From Erythrobacteraceae bacterium (GTDB lineage Bacteria > Pseudomonadota > Alphaproteobacteria > Sphingomonadales > Sphingomonadaceae), in NCBI GenBank assembly GCA_947479055.1, contig CANJYE010000004.1:1-64000 (forward strand): DNA of 64,000 bases. The letters are read 5' to 3'. The stretch's first letter is position 1; each line of letters opens with the position of its first letter. A program made the translations under genes and the position numbers. The notes below the pieces were generated by a model. The model worked only from the letters and a program-made list of their open reading frames with translations. It searched no databases and was not told the origin of the DNA. Positions 17,040 to 27,603 of this stretch are shown one piece after another.

Positions 17040-17930
17040 TTACCAGCTCCCCGGCGCGAACACGTCCACCAGGTTGAGGTTCACATCCATCATCACCTCG
17101 GGCGTGGCGCTCAATGGGCCGAGGCAGACGTGGTTGGCGCCGGCGTCCCAGTGGGCCTTGATGCGGGCGCGGATGGTGTCTTCGTCGCCCCAGGCGACGA
17201 TCGCGTCGACCAGCCGGTCGGACAGGTCGCCTTCGAAATCATCGTCCACGTAGCCCAGCCATTTGAGGTTTTCGCGGTAGTTGGGCAGGCTCATCGACAT
17301 CTTGCAATGGACCCGCGCCCCGGCCCGCGCCTTGACCGGGTCCTTTTCGAGCATGACATATTGCACCGGCGCAAGCAGCGCGTCCGGGCCCATGATTGCG
17401 CGCGCGCGGGCGGTGTGTTCGGGCGGCACCCACACCGGGATCGCCCCGTCGGCCTGCGTGGCGGACAGTTCCAGCATCTTGGGGCGCAGTGCGGCGAGGA
17501 TTGTCTTGGGCCGTTCGGCCGGCTTGGGCGCCTGATAATCGGCTTCACCCGCTTTCATCGCAGCGAGATAGGCGCGCATGGTGGCGATCGGCTTGCCATA
17601 GGTGTGGCCGCGCATGTCATGCACCAGCAGCGAATGCGACACGCCGATGCCCAGCAGGAACCGCCCGCCCGATTGTTCCGCCAGCGCGGTCTGCCCGGCC
17701 AGCATCGCCTTGGGATCGCGGGCATAGATATTGGCGATGCCGGTGCCGATCACGAGGGTTTCGGTGTGGTCCAGCAAATGCGCGGCATGGGCGAAGGGTT
17801 CGCGCCCGAAGGTTTCCGCGATCCACAGCGCGCCATAGCCCAGCCGTTCGGCCTTGCGCGCGAGGTCCACCGATTGCGCTGCGGTCAGGCAATCCTGCAC
17901 GCAATGAATGCTGAGCTTGCTGATATCCAT
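17040..17930 (-). CDS. LLM-class flavin-dependent oxidoreductase (luciferase-like)
   Basis: A 296-residue TIM-barrel flavin/F420-type oxidoreductase of the luciferase-like family. It shows AERLGYGALWIAETFGREPF, the IGTGIANIYARDP segment and GGRFLLGIGVSHS, all typical of the FMN/F420-binding barrel. The C-terminus has GANHVCLGPLS. It is annotated in many alphaproteobacterial catabolic islands. The substrate and electron donor are unknown. A 70-base gap separates it from the SnoaL-like gene upstream on the same strand. Confidence 0.9.
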   Translation of the reverse strand: MDISKLSIHCVQDCLTAAQSVDLARKAERLGYGALWIAETFGREPFAHAAHLLDHTETLVIGTGIANIYARDPKAMLAGQTALAEQSGGRFLLGIGVSHSLLVHDMRGHTYGKPIATMRAYLAAMKAGEADYQAPKPAERPKTILAALRPKMLELSATQADGAIPVWVPPEHTARARAIMGPDALLAPVQYVMLEKDPVKARAGARVHCKMSMSLPNYRENLKWLGYVDDDFEGDLSDRLVDAIVAWGDEDTIRARIKAHWDAGANHVCLGPLSATPEVMMDVNLNLVDVFAPGSW

Positions 17931-18000
17931 GACCTGCTCCTTGCCCTCTGGTGATTATTGATTGATCGCTACAGAATTGGCCGGGCCTGCGCAAGCGGCT

Positions 18001-18531
18001 TCAGGCGGCGTTGCCCTGGTGCACGCCCAGATGCGGATCGACCAGCAGCTTGAAGCCGGTCCGCCCTTCGCGCGGTTCGCAATATTCGAAAATCCGTTCG
18101 TAGCCGGTGCTGGAAATCAGCCACTCGCCATCGACCTTTTCGTAGCGGTCATAATAATAGCCCGCGCCGACCATCTCCTCGCCGCCCTTGATGTCGAAAT
18201 TCTCGTAAGCAGTGCGGTCATCGAGGAAATGGACGATGTCCTGCAACCGCCAGATGCCCTTGACGGTGGTTTCGCTCAGCCGCTCGAATTCCGGGTGCAT
18301 CACAATATGGCTGCCGATGAAGCTATTTTCGGGGATCAGCCCGGCCAGCAGGTCGACAATCGCGTCGCGCCCTTCGGTGGCGTATTTGCCGCCACTGTAC
18401 CAGGCCCGCGCATCGGGAGTGAAGCAGGTCCGCATCAGGTCCCAGTCATGGCTGTCGAGCGCGCGCAGGTAGCGGTACTTCACTTGCGCGATGTCGTGGT
18501 AAATGATCAGGTCTTCGAGTGTCGTTGCCAT
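18001..18531 (-). CDS. SnoaL-like / NTF2-fold protein
   Basis: A 176-residue NTF2-superfamily protein with YHDIAQVKYRYLRALDSHDW at the start, the common helix that packs on the cone-shaped barrel. It continues with FTPDARAWYSGGKY and a W-L-I-S edge strand. Members act as isomerases, dehydratases or non-enzymatic binders. ATG 18531 is used because AGAGGA lies about 7 bases upstream; the longer open frame runs into the DUF35 gene. It follows that gene on the same strand by 35 bases. Confidence 0.85.
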   Translation of the reverse strand: MATTLEDLIIYHDIAQVKYRYLRALDSHDWDLMRTCFTPDARAWYSGGKYATEGRDAIVDLLAGLIPENSFIGSHIVMHPEFERLSETTVKGIWRLQDIVHFLDDRTAYENFDIKGGEEMVGAGYYYDRYEKVDGEWLISSTGYERIFEYCEPREGRTGFKLLVDPHLGVHQGNAA

Positions 18532-18566
18532 TGTCGGATCCTCTTTCTGTGTCAGCTGGCCCAGCT

Positions 18567-18968
18567 TCAGTTGGATGGCCGGAACTGGGGCAGCATGACC
18601 GGCCCACGTTCCTCGAAAGTCACTTCCACCCGCATGCCGATGCCCACGCTTGCCGGATCGCAATCGACGATGTTGGCCATCATCCGTACGCCTTCGTCCA
18701 GCTCGACCAGCACCAGTGCATAAGGCACTTCGGCGGCATAGGCCTCATACGGCGGAACATGGATCACGGTGTAATTGGTCACCGTGCCCTTGCCGCTGGT
18801 CGCTTCCATGCCGAGTTCGGCCGAGCCGCATTGCGGGCACCAGCCATGGTTGAAGCGGAACTTCGCATCGCAGCTGAGGCAGGTCCGCAGCCGCAGCTCG
18901 CCCAGCGCGGTGCCTTCCCAGTATTCCCGGGTGACGTCGTTGATCTCGGGTACCAGCTTGCCGCTCAT
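18567..18968 (-). CDS. Zn-ribbon/OB-fold protein (DUF35)
   Basis: A 133-residue DUF35 protein with an N-terminal helix (REYWEGTALGELRLRTC), a zinc ribbon C-x2-C-x10-C-x2-C (CLSCDAKFRFNHGWCPQC) and a C-terminal OB-fold. DUF35 proteins partner thiolase-like enzymes, for example in steroid side-chain retro-aldolases. The ATG at 18968 overlaps the stop of the upstream thiolase gene by 4 bases, so a complex with that protein is strongly suggested. Confidence 0.93.
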   Translation of the reverse strand: MSGKLVPEINDVTREYWEGTALGELRLRTCLSCDAKFRFNHGWCPQCGSAELGMEATSGKGTVTNYTVIHVPPYEAYAAEVPYALVLVELDEGVRMMANIVDCDPASVGIGMRVEVTFEERGPVMLPQFRPSN

Positions 18969-20137
18969 GATTCGCGCCCCAGGATGAGAGTGACATGGTC
19001 GAACATCATGCCGCCATAGCAATGGACCAGCCCGCGATCGGCCCTGGCAACTTGTCGTTCCCCGGCCTCGCCCATTACCTGGCGCACCCCTTCGATCAGC
19101 ACCGACATGCCCGAGGCGTCGCCGGTGTGGCCGTAGGAAATCAACCCGCCATAGGTGTTGACCGGCATTGTCCCGCCCGGGTCCATCCCCCCGCCCTGAA
19201 CGAATTCGCCCGAACCTCCCTCGTCCACGAATTTTAGGTTTTCCAGCAGCAGCAGCGGGGTGGAGGTGAAGGCGTCATACAATTGCGCGACATCGATGTC
19301 GGACGGGCTCAGCCCGGCCCGGCGGAACGCTTCCGCGCCCGACTGGACCGCGCCGGTCTCGATCAGGCTGCCGGGCGAGCTGATCGTGCCGCGCGGATGG
19401 GCCTCGCCATAGCCCAGCACATAGGCCGGTTGCCGCGCCCATTTGCGCCCGAGATCGCCCCGCGTCACCAGCACCGCCCCGCCGCCTTCGGAGGGGATCG
19501 AGCAATCGAGAAAGTTGAACGGCCAGGCGATCGGGCGCGATGCCAGCACGTCCTCGATCGCGATGGCGCCCGCGCCATGCATCCGGGCATCGGGATTGCG
19601 CAGCGCCCATTGCCGCTCCGCCACTGCCACCCGGGCGAGATCGCGCTTGGTAATCCCGCGCTTGTGCATGAATTCGGATGCGATCAGCGCATAGAGGCCG
19701 GGGATAAAGGTGCCATAAGGCGCTTCCAAGTCCGGTTCGCTGATCATCTTCGCGGCCTCGCCACCGCCTGCGCTTATCTTGAGAAACTTGCCGGCCGAAA
19801 TGCACAGCACCGCGTTGGCCCGCCCGTCGGCAATCGCCATCGCCGCGCGGTGGACCATCATCGGGAAAGTCGCCCCGCCGGCGTTCAACGTTTCGGCAAA
19901 GGTCGGGCGGATGCCCATCTCGGAAATGATCTTGTCGTGGATATAGGCGTCGATCCCCGCGCCGCCTGCCTGCCCGCTGGGCGTGACCAGCAGCCCGTCG
20001 ATATCCTTCGGCCCGACCGGCCAGGCCTGCAATGCGCCCTTGATGATGTCGCGCAGCAGATCATGCCCGCTCTTGTCCGGGTAGCGACCCGGTTTCAGCT
20101 CGAAGCTGGCGGCGATGGTAACGTCGGCCAAGGCCAT
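18965..20137 (-). CDS. SCP2-type thiolase family protein
   Basis: A 390-residue thiolase-like protein of the type that works with DUF35 partners. The start MALADVTIAASF and the segments GGATFPMMVHRAAMAIADG and YDAFTSTPLLLLENL fit the family. The C-terminus has YGGLISYGHTGDASG, where a conserved His of the SCP2-thiolase group is expected. The usual nucleophilic Cys position is not obvious in the N-half (NAGGAT is present instead), as in Ltp2-like retro-aldolases. ATG 20137 is preferred over the upstream in-frame start at 20167. A likely role is C-C bond cleavage or formation on acyl-CoA substrates. Confidence 0.85.
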   Translation of the reverse strand: MALADVTIAASFELKPGRYPDKSGHDLLRDIIKGALQAWPVGPKDIDGLLVTPSGQAGGAGIDAYIHDKIISEMGIRPTFAETLNAGGATFPMMVHRAAMAIADGRANAVLCISAGKFLKISAGGGEAAKMISEPDLEAPYGTFIPGLYALIASEFMHKRGITKRDLARVAVAERQWALRNPDARMHGAGAIAIEDVLASRPIAWPFNFLDCSIPSEGGGAVLVTRGDLGRKWARQPAYVLGYGEAHPRGTISSPGSLIETGAVQSGAEAFRRAGLSPSDIDVAQLYDAFTSTPLLLLENLKFVDEGGSGEFVQGGGMDPGGTMPVNTYGGLISYGHTGDASGMSVLIEGVRQVMGEAGERQVARADRGLVHCYGGMMFDHVTLILGRES

Positions 20138-20251
20138 TCTCTCCCGTTGATCCTCTGCTGCCAGCAACCATAAGCCGTTGCGCTTGGCAACCGCCTCGAT
20201 TGTGCTGGCGCTGCAATCGCGCTGGCCCGGATAGCCCCGATTGTGACCCGC

Positions 20252-20280
20252 TTGGTCAGTTTCCCGGCCTTCATTATCTT
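20252..20280 (+). promoter_or_regulatory. possible ftsH promoter
   Basis: TTGGTC (20252-20257) and TATCTT (20275-20280) are separated by 17 bases and lie 54 bases before the ftsH start. The match to the consensus is moderate. No heat-shock sigma32-type boxes were recognised. Confidence 0.35.
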
Positions 20281-20333
20281 GCCATTCACCCCCGCGCGCC
20301 TACATTCATCGGTGAAAAGGATGGAATGACACG

Positions 20334-22286
<1,953 letters not shown>

Positions 22287-22332
22287 TAGATCGCCATAGC
22301 TGGGGAAAGTCGCCCCCTCCCGTACCCCCGCG

Positions 22333-22755
22333 TCAGCCTTCGGTTCCGGTCCATTCATAGTGAATACCCGGGTCTTTCCAGAACACGTCGATCCGGGAAA
22401 TTAGTCCGACATCGTTGATATGGTTCTCGATCAGCATGCGGATCGCGACCACCTTCTCGGCGGAATTGGGTTCGAGCGAATCGATTTCGGTGCAGCGGAC
22501 GTAGGCGCGCCTGCCGTCGGGCGAGGCGCTGATTTCCTCGACGAAACTTTCGTGAATGCGCTTCTGGGTCGGATAGACCTCTGTCAGGAAGGCGATATAG
22601 GCATCGCGCCCATGGATGACGTTGTTGGCATCGCCGACCCGTGGGCCGTCGCGGACGAGGTCCGGTGCCATGTGCGCAGCGGCACCGGCGAAATCGCCTG
22701 CAACGAATTGCTGGTACCATCGCGCCCGCTCCAGCGCATTTGCGGTGTCGTTCAT
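22333..22755 (-). CDS. SnoaL-like / NTF2-fold protein
   Basis: A 140-residue NTF2-like protein with ARWYQQFVAGDFAGAAAHMA, then RDGPRVGDANNVIHGRDAYI and an edge strand ISRIDVFWKDP. The sequence pattern is that of ester-cyclase/ketosteroid-isomerase relatives with unknown substrate. ATG 22755 has GGGGAG about 10 bases upstream. It is 19 bases from the OYE gene on the same strand and likely co-transcribed with it. Confidence 0.8.
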   Translation of the reverse strand: MNDTANALERARWYQQFVAGDFAGAAAHMAPDLVRDGPRVGDANNVIHGRDAYIAFLTEVYPTQKRIHESFVEEISASPDGRRAYVRCTEIDSLEPNSAEKVVAIRMLIENHINDVGLISRIDVFWKDPGIHYEWTGTEG

Positions 22756-22774
22756 CCGATGTTCTCCCCTTTTG

Positions 22775-23941
22775 CTAGTCGCCACCTGAATACGGCTTGA
22801 GCGCGGTCGATTCCGCCATGATCGCGGGCGTGAATGGGATGAGCGCATCGAAGCGGCGGTCCTGCACTTTCACCGGCCAGTCGGGATCGGCGAGCAGCGA
22901 ACGCCCGACCGCCACGAGGTCGAAATCGCCGCGCTCCATCATTGCGATCAGCCCATCGAGGCTGCGGGCTTCGGGCGCGCGGGCCTGCCCCATGCTGGCC
23001 AGCATATCGACATCAAGACCGACCGAGCCGACCGCGATGGTCGGAAGTCCCGAAACCTTCTTCACCCAGCCGGCCAGATTGAGCGGGCTGCCGGCGAATT
23101 CCGGCTCCCAGAACCGGCGTTGGGAACAGTCGAACATGTCGACGCCGGCATCGACAAGCGGGCCGAGCCATTGTTCCATTTCCTGCGGGTCGCGCGCCAC
23201 CTTGGCATCGTAATCCTGCAGCTTGAACTGCGAGATGCGCATTACGATCGGGAAGTCAGGGCCGACGCCGTGGCGGATTTCGGCCACGATTTCAGCCGCG
23301 AACCGCGCCCGGTTGCGCACCGATCCGCCATAGCCGTCCGTCCTGCGGTTGAAGCCTTCCCAGAAGAACTGGTCGATCAGATAGCCGTGCGCACCATGCA
23401 GTTCGACCGCGTCGAACCCGATCGCTTGCGCCATCTCGGCGCCGCGGGCGAAGGCATCGATCACCGCATCGATCTGCGCCTGGTTCATGCCATCCGCCAC
23501 CTTGCGGTTTGGCATGATGTAGCCCGATGGGCTGATCTGGCCTTCTTCCGGCCGGAAGACCGGCTCCAGCCCCTTGAGCACGTCCTCGGTGCGATAGATC
23601 AGCCCGACATGCCACAATTCCGGGATCAGCCGGCCACCGGCAGCATGGACCCGCCGCACCACCTGCGCCCAGCCGTTGAGCGGGTTTTCGCCATGGAAGC
23701 GCATCAGGATCGGATTGTTACCCGACACCGGATGGTCGATATAGACACCCTCGGTGAACATCAGGCCCACTTGCCCGTTGGCACGGCGGGCATAGAAATC
23801 GGCCACATCATCGCCCGGCACGCCGCCATCCGCGCCATGGAAACCCATCGCCGGCATCACGATGCGGTTGGGCAGTTCCAGCCCCTTCAGCCGGAAGGGA
23901 CGAAACAGTACCTCTGTTGAACGATGGGTCGTGTTATCCAT
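22775..23941 (-). CDS. NADH:flavin oxidoreductase, Old Yellow Enzyme family
   Basis: A 388-residue FMN-dependent ene-reductase-like TIM barrel. Motifs include LFRPFRLKGLELPNRIVMPA at the N-terminus, the active-site ELHGAHGYLIDQFFW with the His-x2-His pattern, and FNRRTDGYGGSVRNRARF. The C-terminal FMN phosphate region DFDLVAVGRSLLADPDW is intact. It probably reduces an activated alkene or demethylates a small substrate. It lacks the C-terminal FAD/4Fe-4S part of the long 2,4-dienoyl-CoA reductase type. It lies upstream of a SnoaL-like gene on the same strand. Confidence 0.92.
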   Translation of the reverse strand: MDNTTHRSTEVLFRPFRLKGLELPNRIVMPAMGFHGADGGVPGDDVADFYARRANGQVGLMFTEGVYIDHPVSGNNPILMRFHGENPLNGWAQVVRRVHAAGGRLIPELWHVGLIYRTEDVLKGLEPVFRPEEGQISPSGYIMPNRKVADGMNQAQIDAVIDAFARGAEMAQAIGFDAVELHGAHGYLIDQFFWEGFNRRTDGYGGSVRNRARFAAEIVAEIRHGVGPDFPIVMRISQFKLQDYDAKVARDPQEMEQWLGPLVDAGVDMFDCSQRRFWEPEFAGSPLNLAGWVKKVSGLPTIAVGSVGLDVDMLASMGQARAPEARSLDGLIAMMERGDFDLVAVGRSLLADPDWPVKVQDRRFDALIPFTPAIMAESTALKPYSGGD

Positions 23942-24027
23942 GCCAGCGCATCCCCCACGATCGAGCCTACCAACTCGCCCCGGCGATGCAACGCCCCACC
24001 CGCGATCATCCGGGCAACCCGGCCAAC

Positions 24028-24057
24028 AAAAAAGGCCCCGGTCGCCCGGAGCCTTTC
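24028..24057 (-). terminator. rho-independent terminator downstream of rpoZ
   Basis: On the minus strand the sequence reads as a GC-rich hairpin (AAAGGC stem ends paired with GCCTTT, with CCGG inner pairs) followed by a run of T from 24033 to 24028. It lies about 25-55 bases beyond the rpoZ stop, in the expected direction. Confidence 0.8.
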
Positions 24058-24082
24058 CTGCAATCGCAATGGATCACATCCA

Positions 24083-24427
24083 TCAGCCGTCGTAATCGCC
24101 GCCCAGCGAAGTGTTGCGCGCGGGGGCAGCGGCGGTGATGCGGAGAGCTTCGGCCGACTGGGTGAGCGAGCCGATTTCATCCGCCTCGTCCTCGTCGTCG
24201 GGCAGCACGCGCTGCAGCGACTGAACGAGGCTTTCCTTCAGGTTGCGCGGCTGGACAGTTTCGTCGGCGATCTCGCGCAGCGCGACCACCGGATTCTTGT
24301 CGCGGTCGCGATCCACGGTCAGTTCCGCGCCACCGGAAATCTCGCGGGCACGTTGTGCCGCAAGTAGCACGAGGTCGAAACGGTTGGGAACCTTGTCGAC
24401 GCAATCTTCGACTGTAACGCGCGCCAT
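24083..24427 (-). CDS. rpoZ: DNA-directed RNA polymerase omega subunit
   Basis: A 114-residue omega subunit, which promotes assembly of beta' into RNA polymerase. The start [20 protein letters not shown] and AAQRAREI are the diagnostic conserved parts. The acidic linker and Ala-rich tail are typical of alphaproteobacterial omega. ATG 24427 gives the canonical N-terminus; a GTG two codons upstream is in frame but not needed. A weak TTGACT box lies upstream on the minus strand. Confidence 0.95.
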   Translation of the reverse strand: MARVTVEDCVDKVPNRFDLVLLAAQRAREISGGAELTVDRDRDKNPVVALREIADETVQPRNLKESLVQSLQRVLPDDEDEADEIGSLTQSAEALRITAAAPARNTSLGGDYDG

Positions 24428-24568
24428 GGGCACTCCGGTCAGAATCAGTTGTCAGGGAAGGCGGCGGGTTAGGGGGGGGATCGCCGAAAGTCAAGGAAAT
24501 CGCAGGGCTCGTAGCGTGGGCCGGTCGGGGCTTGCTGGCAATGGGCCCGAACCCTAGTCTGCCATGCC

Positions 24569-25741
24569 ATGTCCGACGCGCAAGCCAGCACGCTCTATCG
24601 CGATCCGCCGCCCTTCACCGCGGCAGCGTCTGGGCATGCCCTCACCTTCCTGCCGGGCGGGGCGGACCGGCTGGAGGCGCTGCTGCGGCTGGTGGACGAG
24701 GCCCGCTCGCAACTGTGCGCCTGCTTCTATACCTTCGATGCCGACGCCACCGGTGAGCGGGTGCGCGATGCGCTGGCGGCGGCAGCGCGGCGCGGGGTGG
24801 CGGTGACGCTGATCGTGGACCGCTTCGGCTCGGCCGCGAACGACAGCTTCTTTACTCCGCTGCGCGAGGCTGGCGGGAGGCATCTCTATTTCAGCCCGCG
24901 CTGGAGCCGCCGCTACCTGATCCGCAATCACCAGAAGATGGTGATCGCCGATGGAGCGAGGGCGCTGGTTGGCGGATTCAACATTGCCGATGCCTATTTC
25001 GAGCCGCCGACGCAAGATGGCTGGAATGATCTCGGTCTGCTGGTGGAAGGTCCGGCGGTGGCGGCGCTGCTGCGCTGGTTCACGGGGCTCGACGCCTGGG
25101 TCACCGACGGGCGGGCACATTGGCGCACCATCCGCCGGATGGTGCGCGGCTGGGATCCGGGAGATGGCCCGGTGCGCGTGCTGGTGGGCGGGCCGACCCG
25201 CGCGCTCAACAGCTGGGCGCGGCAGGTCAAGCGCGACCTCGACCCGGGTGGTCGTCTCGACATGATGATGGCCTATTTCACCCCATCGCCCGGGATGGTG
25301 CGGCGATTGCGGCGGATCGCGCGGCTGGGTCAGACGCGGCTGCTGCTGGCCGCCCGGTCCGACAATGGCGCGACGGTGGGGGCCAGCCGTCTGCTTTATG
25401 GCACGCTGCTGGAACAGGGCGCGGCAATCTGGGAATTCAGCCCCTGCAAGCTCCACACCAAGCTGATCGTGCTGGACGATGCGGTCTATGTCGGCTCCGC
25501 CAATTTCGACATGCGCAGCCTGTTCCTCAATCTCGAACTGATGCTGCGGATCGAGGATGCTGCGCTGGCCGAGCGGATGCGCAGCTATATCGGCCAGCAC
25601 ATTGCTGCCTCCGAGCAGATTACCCCCGCGTTGCACCGCCGCCAGGCGACCGTCTGGAACCGGTTGCGCTGGGCGCTGAGCTGGTTCCTTGTCGCGGTGA
25701 TCGACTACACCGTCTCGCGTCGGCTGAACCTGGGGCTGTGA
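24569..25741 (+). CDS. phospholipase D / cardiolipin synthase family protein
   Basis: A 390-residue PLD-superfamily enzyme with two HKD motifs: NHQKMVIADG near residue 121 and HTKLIVLDDAVYVGSANFD near residue 296. The first motif is followed by GGFNIAD, as in cardiolipin synthases, but no N-terminal membrane helices are present. A C-terminal hydrophobic segment (LSWFLVAVIDYTV) may anchor it to the membrane. It probably transfers phosphatidyl groups or hydrolyses phospholipids. Its stop overlaps the GTG of the acyltransferase gene, so both may work on envelope lipids. Confidence 0.9.
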   Translation: MSDAQASTLYRDPPPFTAAASGHALTFLPGGADRLEALLRLVDEARSQLCACFYTFDADATGERVRDALAAAARRGVAVTLIVDRFGSAANDSFFTPLREAGGRHLYFSPRWSRRYLIRNHQKMVIADGARALVGGFNIADAYFEPPTQDGWNDLGLLVEGPAVAALLRWFTGLDAWVTDGRAHWRTIRRMVRGWDPGDGPVRVLVGGPTRALNSWARQVKRDLDPGGRLDMMMAYFTPSPGMVRRLRRIARLGQTRLLLAARSDNGATVGASRLLYGTLLEQGAAIWEFSPCKLHTKLIVLDDAVYVGSANFDMRSLFLNLELMLRIEDAALAERMRSYIGQHIAASEQITPALHRRQATVWNRLRWALSWFLVAVIDYTVSRRLNLGL

Positions 25742-27603
25742 GCGCCGGTCCGGAAGCGGGCGGGCTCGCCTATCGCCCCGAGATCGACGGGCTGCGGGCG
25801 GTGGCGGTGGTGGCCGTCATCCTGTTCCACGCCGGGTTCGAGCGGTTCGGTGGCGGCTATCTGGGTGTCGACCTGTTCTTCGTCATCAGCGGATTCCTGA
25901 TTACCTCGATCATCCTCGCTGCTGACGAGCGGGGCAGCTTCAGCCTCGTTTCCTTCTACCTGCGCCGGATCAGGCGGATCGTGCCGGCGCTGCTCTTGAC
26001 GATGCTGGCGACCATCCCTTTCGCCGTCGCCTGGCTGATGCCCGACCAGTTGACCGATTACGGCAGGTCGCTGGTGGCGACGACCGCCATGGCCAACAAT
26101 GTCATGCTGTGGCTGAGCACCGGCTACTGGAGCATGCAGAACGAATTCCGGCCGCTGACCCACACCTGGTCGCTTGGGGTTGAAGAACAGTTCTATCTTC
26201 TCTTTCCTCCGCTGACGGCGTTGCTGTTGCGCCGGGCTCATCGCCGCTGGCTCGCGCCTTTACTGGCGGTGGCGGGCGTGGCGAGCATGGTGCTGGCCGA
26301 GGTCCTGCCGGACTATGATTTCGAGGCCAGCTTCCTGCTGCTGCCGACGCGCATCTGGGAACTGGCGCTCGGGGCGCTGGCGGGGCTGGCCCATTGCAGC
26401 GGCTGGCTAAAAGTCGGCAGACTGCGTCCGTGGCTGGCGGCGATCGGGGCGATTGCGGTGATCGTGCCGGTGCTGGTGTTCACCGGGGATGACTCCGCTC
26501 CCTCCATGCCCACGCTCGTTCCTGTTGTGGGCTGCGCGCTGGTGTTGCTTTATGGCCGCGCGAGGGAAGGCGTCTGCCGCGTGCTGGCGATGCGACCGGT
26601 GGTGGCGGTCGGGTTGGTCAGCTACAGCCTTTATCTGTTCCACCAGCCGGTGTTCGCCTTCGCCAGGGTGCTGTCGTTCGACGAGCCTTCGCCATGGCTT
26701 CTGGCAGGGTTCGTGCCGGCGATCTTCGCATGCTCGTTGTTGAGCTGGCGTTATGTGGAGCGGCCGTTCCGCGATACGTCGCAGGTGGGTAACCGGGCCT
26801 TGCTGGCCATCTGCGCAGGGGGCGCGATCGCGGCGGTGGCGGTCGGGCTGGTGTTGCATGGCACGCACGGCTTTGCAGCGCGCTGGGCTGCGCTTGGGGG
26901 CTACGGCGTGGACGGGCGTCCTAACCGGAACGAGGCCTATGTCGATGCACCGTTCCGCTATAGCGGGGTCAAGCTGGACCCCGCTGCACGCAAGCAGAAT
27001 GTCCTGTTCGTCGGGAACAGCTTCGCCCGCGACGTGATCAACATGGCGAAAGAGAACGGCGTGCTGGCCGATGGTCAGATCGCCTACATCTTCACCAATG
27101 ACTGCAATCCCGCTGTAATGCGCGAGGCTCTGACCTATGCAGGCTCGGTCGATACAGCGATCTTTGCCACTGGCCTGCCGCCGGAGGAACTCCGCTGCTA
27201 CGGAGACTGGGCGGCGCGGCTTGCGGTGAACGGCATCGGCCATGTCCGGATCATCGGCCCCAAGCAGTTCGGCTACAGCATTGCGGCGCTGCTGCACCTG
27301 CCCCCAGCGGAACGCTATCGCGCGCGGTTCAGCGCGGATCCCTATGTGGTGAACAGCAGCCGCCAGGCTGCGCGGCAATTGCCGGCAGGCGTCTATGTCG
27401 ATGTTCTCTCGCTGCTCGACCGGGGAGATGGCCGCCTGCCCGGCTATACGCCGGACCGCAAACTGGTCAGCATGGACACCAGGCACCTGACCCCGGCCGG
27501 AGCGCGCTGGGTCGGCGGCAAGCTGTTTGCGCTACCGGCCCTCGCTCATCTGCGTTCTAATCATACCGCGAACCGGCCATCGATTCGTCCGCCAAGTCGC
27601 TGA
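25738..27603 (+). CDS. OafA/YrhL-type acyltransferase fused to SGNH domain
   Basis: A 621-residue membrane protein. About residues 12-340 form the acyltransferase-3 domain with around ten helices, starting YRPEIDGLRAVAVVAVILFH and carrying the RIRRIVPALLL loop and THTWSLGVEEQFYL. The C-terminal half has an SGNH hydrolase-like domain with FVGNSFARD as the block I (Gly-Asn-Ser) variant and DTRHLTPAGA as the Asp-x2-His block. It likely O-acetylates an extracytoplasmic glycan or polysaccharide. GTG 25738 overlaps the stop of the PLD gene. The 3' end overlaps the convergent dnaB gene by 47 bases. Confidence 0.9.
   Translation: MSAGPEAGGLAYRPEIDGLRAVAVVAVILFHAGFERFGGGYLGVDLFFVISGFLITSIILAADERGSFSLVSFYLRRIRRIVPALLLTMLATIPFAVAWLMPDQLTDYGRSLVATTAMANNVMLWLSTGYWSMQNEFRPLTHTWSLGVEEQFYLLFPPLTALLLRRAHRRWLAPLLAVAGVASMVLAEVLPDYDFEASFLLLPTRIWELALGALAGLAHCSGWLKVGRLRPWLAAIGAIAVIVPVLVFTGDDSAPSMPTLVPVVGCALVLLYGRAREGVCRVLAMRPVVAVGLVSYSLYLFHQPVFAFARVLSFDEPSPWLLAGFVPAIFACSLLSWRYVERPFRDTSQVGNRALLAICAGGAIAAVAVGLVLHGTHGFAARWAALGGYGVDGRPNRNEAYVDAPFRYSGVKLDPAARKQNVLFVGNSFARDVINMAKENGVLADGQIAYIFTNDCNPAVMREALTYAGSVDTAIFATGLPPEELRCYGDWAARLAVNGIGHVRIIGPKQFGYSIAALLHLPPAERYRARFSADPYVVNSSRQAARQLPAGVYVDVLSLLDRGDGRLPGYTPDRKLVSMDTRHLTPAGARWVGGKLFALPALAHLRSNHTANRPSIRPPSR

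Noticed and set aside
22287-22332. Possible terminator between ftsH and the SnoaL-like gene
   Set aside because: The GGGG...CCCC pairing is only four bases and has no T-run; too weak to report.
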